Of a stretch of DNA of 7,807 bases, positions 6,067-7,807 are shown in pieces. The first letter of the stretch is position 1, and each line of letters begins with the position of its first letter. Source of the stretch: an uncultured Caryophanales bacterium (GTDB taxonomy: Bacteria > Bacillota_I > Bacilli_A > RFN20 > CAG-826); assembly GCA_946410525.1 (NCBI GenBank), contig CAMKAQ010000033.1, forward strand, positions 1-7,807. Direction: 5' to 3'. The notes below the pieces were generated by a model. That model was not told where the DNA came from. It saw only the letters and a list, made by a program, of their open reading frames with translations, and did no database searches. A program made the position numbers and the translations under genes.

Positions 6067-7020
6067 ATGAGAACAACTGGAAAACTTATCTTAGCCGGCA
6101 CCTTGCTCTTCCTCGTCGGAGGAACCATCGCAGGTGTTGGAACCGCCATCGCCTATAGCAACAAAGAAGGCGACAGAACCGACCTCGTCGACAGACAATA
6201 CAAAGCCACCGGTGTCGCCGGCGCCCTCAACATCAAGACCTTCTCTGGCAAAGTCGAGCTCAAGAAAGGCAACGTCGAAACCGTCACCATCGACTACAAA
6301 GACAGCGAAACCGATCCACAGATCGACTTCAGCTTCGCCGATGGCGTCCTCACCATGAAAGAGAAAGAAAGGCCATGGTTCAGCTACGTCAACTTCGTCT
6401 GGCCATGGAACTTCGAGAAACTCGCCAAAGACGTCACCGTCATCACCGTTCCTGCCGATTCCGATATCGACTACAATCTCGATGTCGCTAGCGGAACCAT
6501 CGCTCTTGAAGGTCTTACCACCACCAAGGGATTCGACCTCGACTGCGCTAGCGGAAGCATCTTCATCAAGGACTGCACCTTTGGTGAGAGCATCGATATC
6601 GACGCCACTAGCGGCACCACCACCCTTGAGAACGTCACGGCTGGCGGCAACCTCGACATCGACGGCGCCAGCGGAACCATCAACATGAGCGACATCACCG
6701 TTGGTAAAACCATCGATGTGGATGCCATCTCCGGCAGCATCGTCGGCAAGAACATCAAGTGCGAGAAGCTTAAGGCTGACTGCACCTCTGGAAGAATCAC
6801 CCTTAGCAAGGTCGACGCCGAGAAATCGATCGACATCAGCGCCGTCTCTGGCAGCGTCAACCTCTCTGTGGTCGATGCCAAAGAGAACTACTCCATCAGC
6901 GTCAAGAAGACGAGTGGCAGCGCCAACATCGAATCGAGAACCGATGCCTCCGCTCCAAAGAGCATGAGCTTCAACATCACAAGCGGAAACGTCAGCGTCA
7001 CCTTCGACGACAACAACTAA
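6067..7020 (+). CDS. DUF4097 adhesin-fold beta-solenoid protein, membrane-anchored
   Basis: The 317-residue product has an N-terminal hydrophobic anchor (about 7-30) with no lipobox, so it is probably a signal-anchored extracytoplasmic protein. The rest is DUF4097, a repetitive beta domain. A Ser-Gly turn recurs at residues 60, 142, 162, 182, 202, 222, 241, 261, 283 and 306, a period of about 20 that fits stacked solenoid rungs such as LDVASGTIALEG and IDIDATSGTTTLEN. A Trp-rich insertion (PWFSYVNFVWPWNFEKL, 103-119) interrupts the fold. Cysteines 160 and 239 fall at the same rung position. The ribosome binding site AAGGAGG (6052-6058) is perfect, 18 bases after the DUF1700 stop, in the PadR operon. 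Known relatives include the C-terminal domain of LiaX, which responds to cell-envelope antibiotics in enterococci. A role in sensing or protecting the envelope is inference. Confidence 0.9.
   Translation: MRTTGKLILAGTLLFLVGGTIAGVGTAIAYSNKEGDRTDLVDRQYKATGVAGALNIKTFSGKVELKKGNVETVTIDYKDSETDPQIDFSFADGVLTMKEKERPWFSYVNFVWPWNFEKLAKDVTVITVPADSDIDYNLDVASGTIALEGLTTTKGFDLDCASGSIFIKDCTFGESIDIDATSGTTTLENVTAGGNLDIDGASGTINMSDITVGKTIDVDAISGSIVGKNIKCEKLKADCTSGRITLSKVDAEKSIDISAVSGSVNLSVVDAKENYSISVKKTSGSANIESRTDASAPKSMSFNITSGNVSVTFDDNN
6481..6780 (+). repeat. 60-bp periodic coding repeat encoding solenoid rungs
   Basis: Five consecutive 60-base units start at 6481, 6541, 6601, 6661 and 6721. Each begins with a GA(T/C) Asp codon and has a small-residue plus Ser-Gly block at offset 6: GCTAGCGGAA (6487), GCTAGCGGAA (6547), ACTAGCGGCA (6607), GCCAGCGGAA (6667), ATCTCCGGCA (6727). 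Identity outside this block is low, so this is an old or protein-constrained repeat. Confidence 0.8.
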
Positions 7021-7036
7021 CCAATAGCCTGATAGA

Positions 7037-7060
7037 TGAACCATTCCCCTTTGTGGTTCA
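7037..7060 (+). other. Hairpin just after the DUF4097 gene
   Basis: TGAACCA (7037-7043) and TGGTTCA (7054-7060) form a perfect 7-bp stem with a ten-base loop. No T-run follows, so it is not a terminator by itself; it may stabilise the mRNA 3' end or be incidental. Confidence 0.4.
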
Positions 7061-7072
7061 GACGGTAAAAAG

Positions 7073-7109
7073 CCTCCTAATGCAAGAGCTGCGTTAGGAG
7101 GTTTTATTT
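7073..7109 (+). terminator. Intrinsic terminator of the PadR operon
   Basis: CCTCCTAATGCA (7073-7084) pairs with TGCGTTAGGAGG (7090-7101) over twelve positions with one G-T wobble, loop AGAGC, followed by TTTTATTT (7102-7109). It lies 52 bases after the DUF4097 stop. Confidence 0.92.
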
Positions 7110-7142
7110 AAAAAACCCTGGCAAAACAGGGTTTTCTTTTTT
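7110..7142 (-). terminator. Bidirectional terminator, mainly serving the aldo/keto reductase
   Basis: CCCTG (7116-7120) and CAGGG (7127-7131) form a stem extended by A-T pairs on both flanks, loop GCAAAA. On the minus strand six T residues follow the stem (complement of 7110-7115), directly after the reductase stop codon. On the plus strand TTTTCTTTTTT follows, so it can also back up the preceding terminator. Confidence 0.87.
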
Positions 7143-7147
7143 ATTTG

Positions 7148-7807
7148 CTAGGGTTTTTCGTAGACCGGAACCCTATGGGCGTAGGCGTCCAATTTGGCGT
7201 CGGTTTGCTCGTTGTATTTCTTGTTCTTGTCTAGCGAAGCGATCTTCTTCATATCATCCTCATCAAGCTTGAACTTTAAGATATCGAAGTTGTCTTTGAT
7301 GTGATTGACGTTCTTGCTTCCAGGGATGACGGTGAATCCCATATCTAATTGCCAGCGCAATAGAACTTGGGCGTTGCTCACTCCGTGCTTCTTGGCTATC
7401 TCGGATATGACAGGTTCATTTAGGAGAGAAGGGTCGCCATGGCCAAGAGGGAACCAGCTGACGATTCTAAGGCCATCTTCCTCAATCTGTTTCCTTAGTT
7501 CCTTCTGAGGGAAATATGGATGGCATTCGACTTGGATGACCTGCGGTTTAATCTCACAGAAAGAAAGAAGTTCATCAAGCCAATGCCCTTCCATATTGGA
7601 AATGCCGATGGCCCTTGTCTTTCCTTCTTTGTAGGCTTTCTCAATCATCTTGTAACAAACCTTCCAGTCCCCTGCTGGCTGATGGACATAAAGGAGATCG
7701 ACGTAAGAGACGCCTAATCTCTCTAATGTGTCTTCCACGGCATTAGGGTTATGGTATTCGGTTGGCCAAATCTTGGTGGCTAAGAAAATCTCTTCCCTAG
7801 GAACACC
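7148..7807 (-). CDS. Aldo/keto reductase, 2,5-diketogluconate reductase-like (N-terminus beyond window)
   Basis: The minus-strand frame is open from the window edge to the TAG at 7148-7150, giving 219 residues; about 60 N-terminal residues are missing, including the catalytic Asp and Tyr. A GTG at 7738 is internal, since clear family sequence lies upstream of it (GVPREEIFLATKIWPTEYHN). The (beta/alpha)8 reductase marks are the catalytic Lys in ATKIW (visible residue 12), the catalytic His in YVHQP (42), GISNM (68-72), QVECHPY, and the cofactor loop VIPGSKNVNHIKDN (160-173). The enzyme should reduce aldehydes or ketones with a nicotinamide cofactor in the cytoplasm. In this loop Gly163 and His169 replace the usual Lys and Arg that contact the NADPH 2'-phosphate. 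The gene converges on the PadR operon and has its own terminator. The substrate is unknown. Confidence 0.93.
   Translation of the reverse strand, partial: GVPREEIFLATKIWPTEYHNPNAVEDTLERLGVSYVDLLYVHQPAGDWKVCYKMIEKAYKEGKTRAIGISNMEGHWLDELLSFCEIKPQVIQVECHPYFPQKELRKQIEEDGLRIVSWFPLGHGDPSLLNEPVISEIAKKHGVSNAQVLLRWQLDMGFTVIPGSKNVNHIKDNFDILKFKLDEDDMKKIASLDKNKKYNEQTDAKLDAYAHRVPVYEKP

Noticed and set aside
6091..7044. Long minus-strand open frame of 317 codons opposite the DUF4097 gene
   Set aside because: It mirrors the strong GAC/ATC/GTC codon bias of the solenoid repeats, giving an acidic low-complexity Asp/Val/Gly product without domains; no ribosome binding site, and the plus strand has a clear family match.

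Overview
The window looks like chromosomal DNA from a low-to-mid GC Gram-positive bacterium, probably an uncultured Bacilli or Erysipelotrichia-type gut lineage. The grounds are strong Shine-Dalgarno sequences (AAGGAGG, GGGAGG), a consensus TTGACA promoter, several intrinsic terminators with U-tracts, AGA-rich arginine codons, a Gram-positive style lipoprotein and a PadR/DUF1700/DUF4097 operon. TGA and TAA both act as stops and Trp is TGG, so the standard bacterial code applies rather than the mycoplasma code. The lineage is an inference; no rRNA or tRNA is present. No mobile element, CRISPR array or RNA gene was seen.

Layout. (1) 1-672, minus strand: the N-terminal 224 codons of a multi-spanning membrane protein that resembles an ECF S-component or a membrane sensor module and runs off the left edge. 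(2) 673-840: a divergent, AT-rich intergenic region with an inverted repeat, a direct repeat and a promoter. (3) 841-3200, plus: a two-gene ABC transporter operon, an EcsA-like ATPase and a 12-TM permease joined by a TAATG overlap, closed by a terminator near 3270. (4) 3401-4957, plus: a secreted lipoprotein built as a tandem duplicate of [Ig-like Big_2 domain + carbohydrate-binding-like beta-sandwich], followed by a strong terminator. (5) 5068-7020, plus: a self-contained operon with a consensus promoter overlapped by a palindromic operator, a small PadR repressor, a DUF1700 (HAAS) membrane protein coupled through ATGA, and a DUF4097 beta-solenoid surface protein. (6) 7021-7147: two back-to-back terminators between convergent genes. 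(7) 7148-7807, minus: an aldo/keto reductase missing its N-terminus at the right edge.

Functionally most of the window concerns the cell envelope: an exporter, a surface glycan-binding lipoprotein, and a PadR-controlled membrane/adhesin-fold pair that probably responds to envelope conditions. The PadR trio is the best candidate for an under-described system. The most specific residue-level observation is in the aldo/keto reductase, where the two residues that normally grip the NADPH 2'-phosphate are Gly and His, the same pair used in engineered NADH-accepting versions of a related enzyme.
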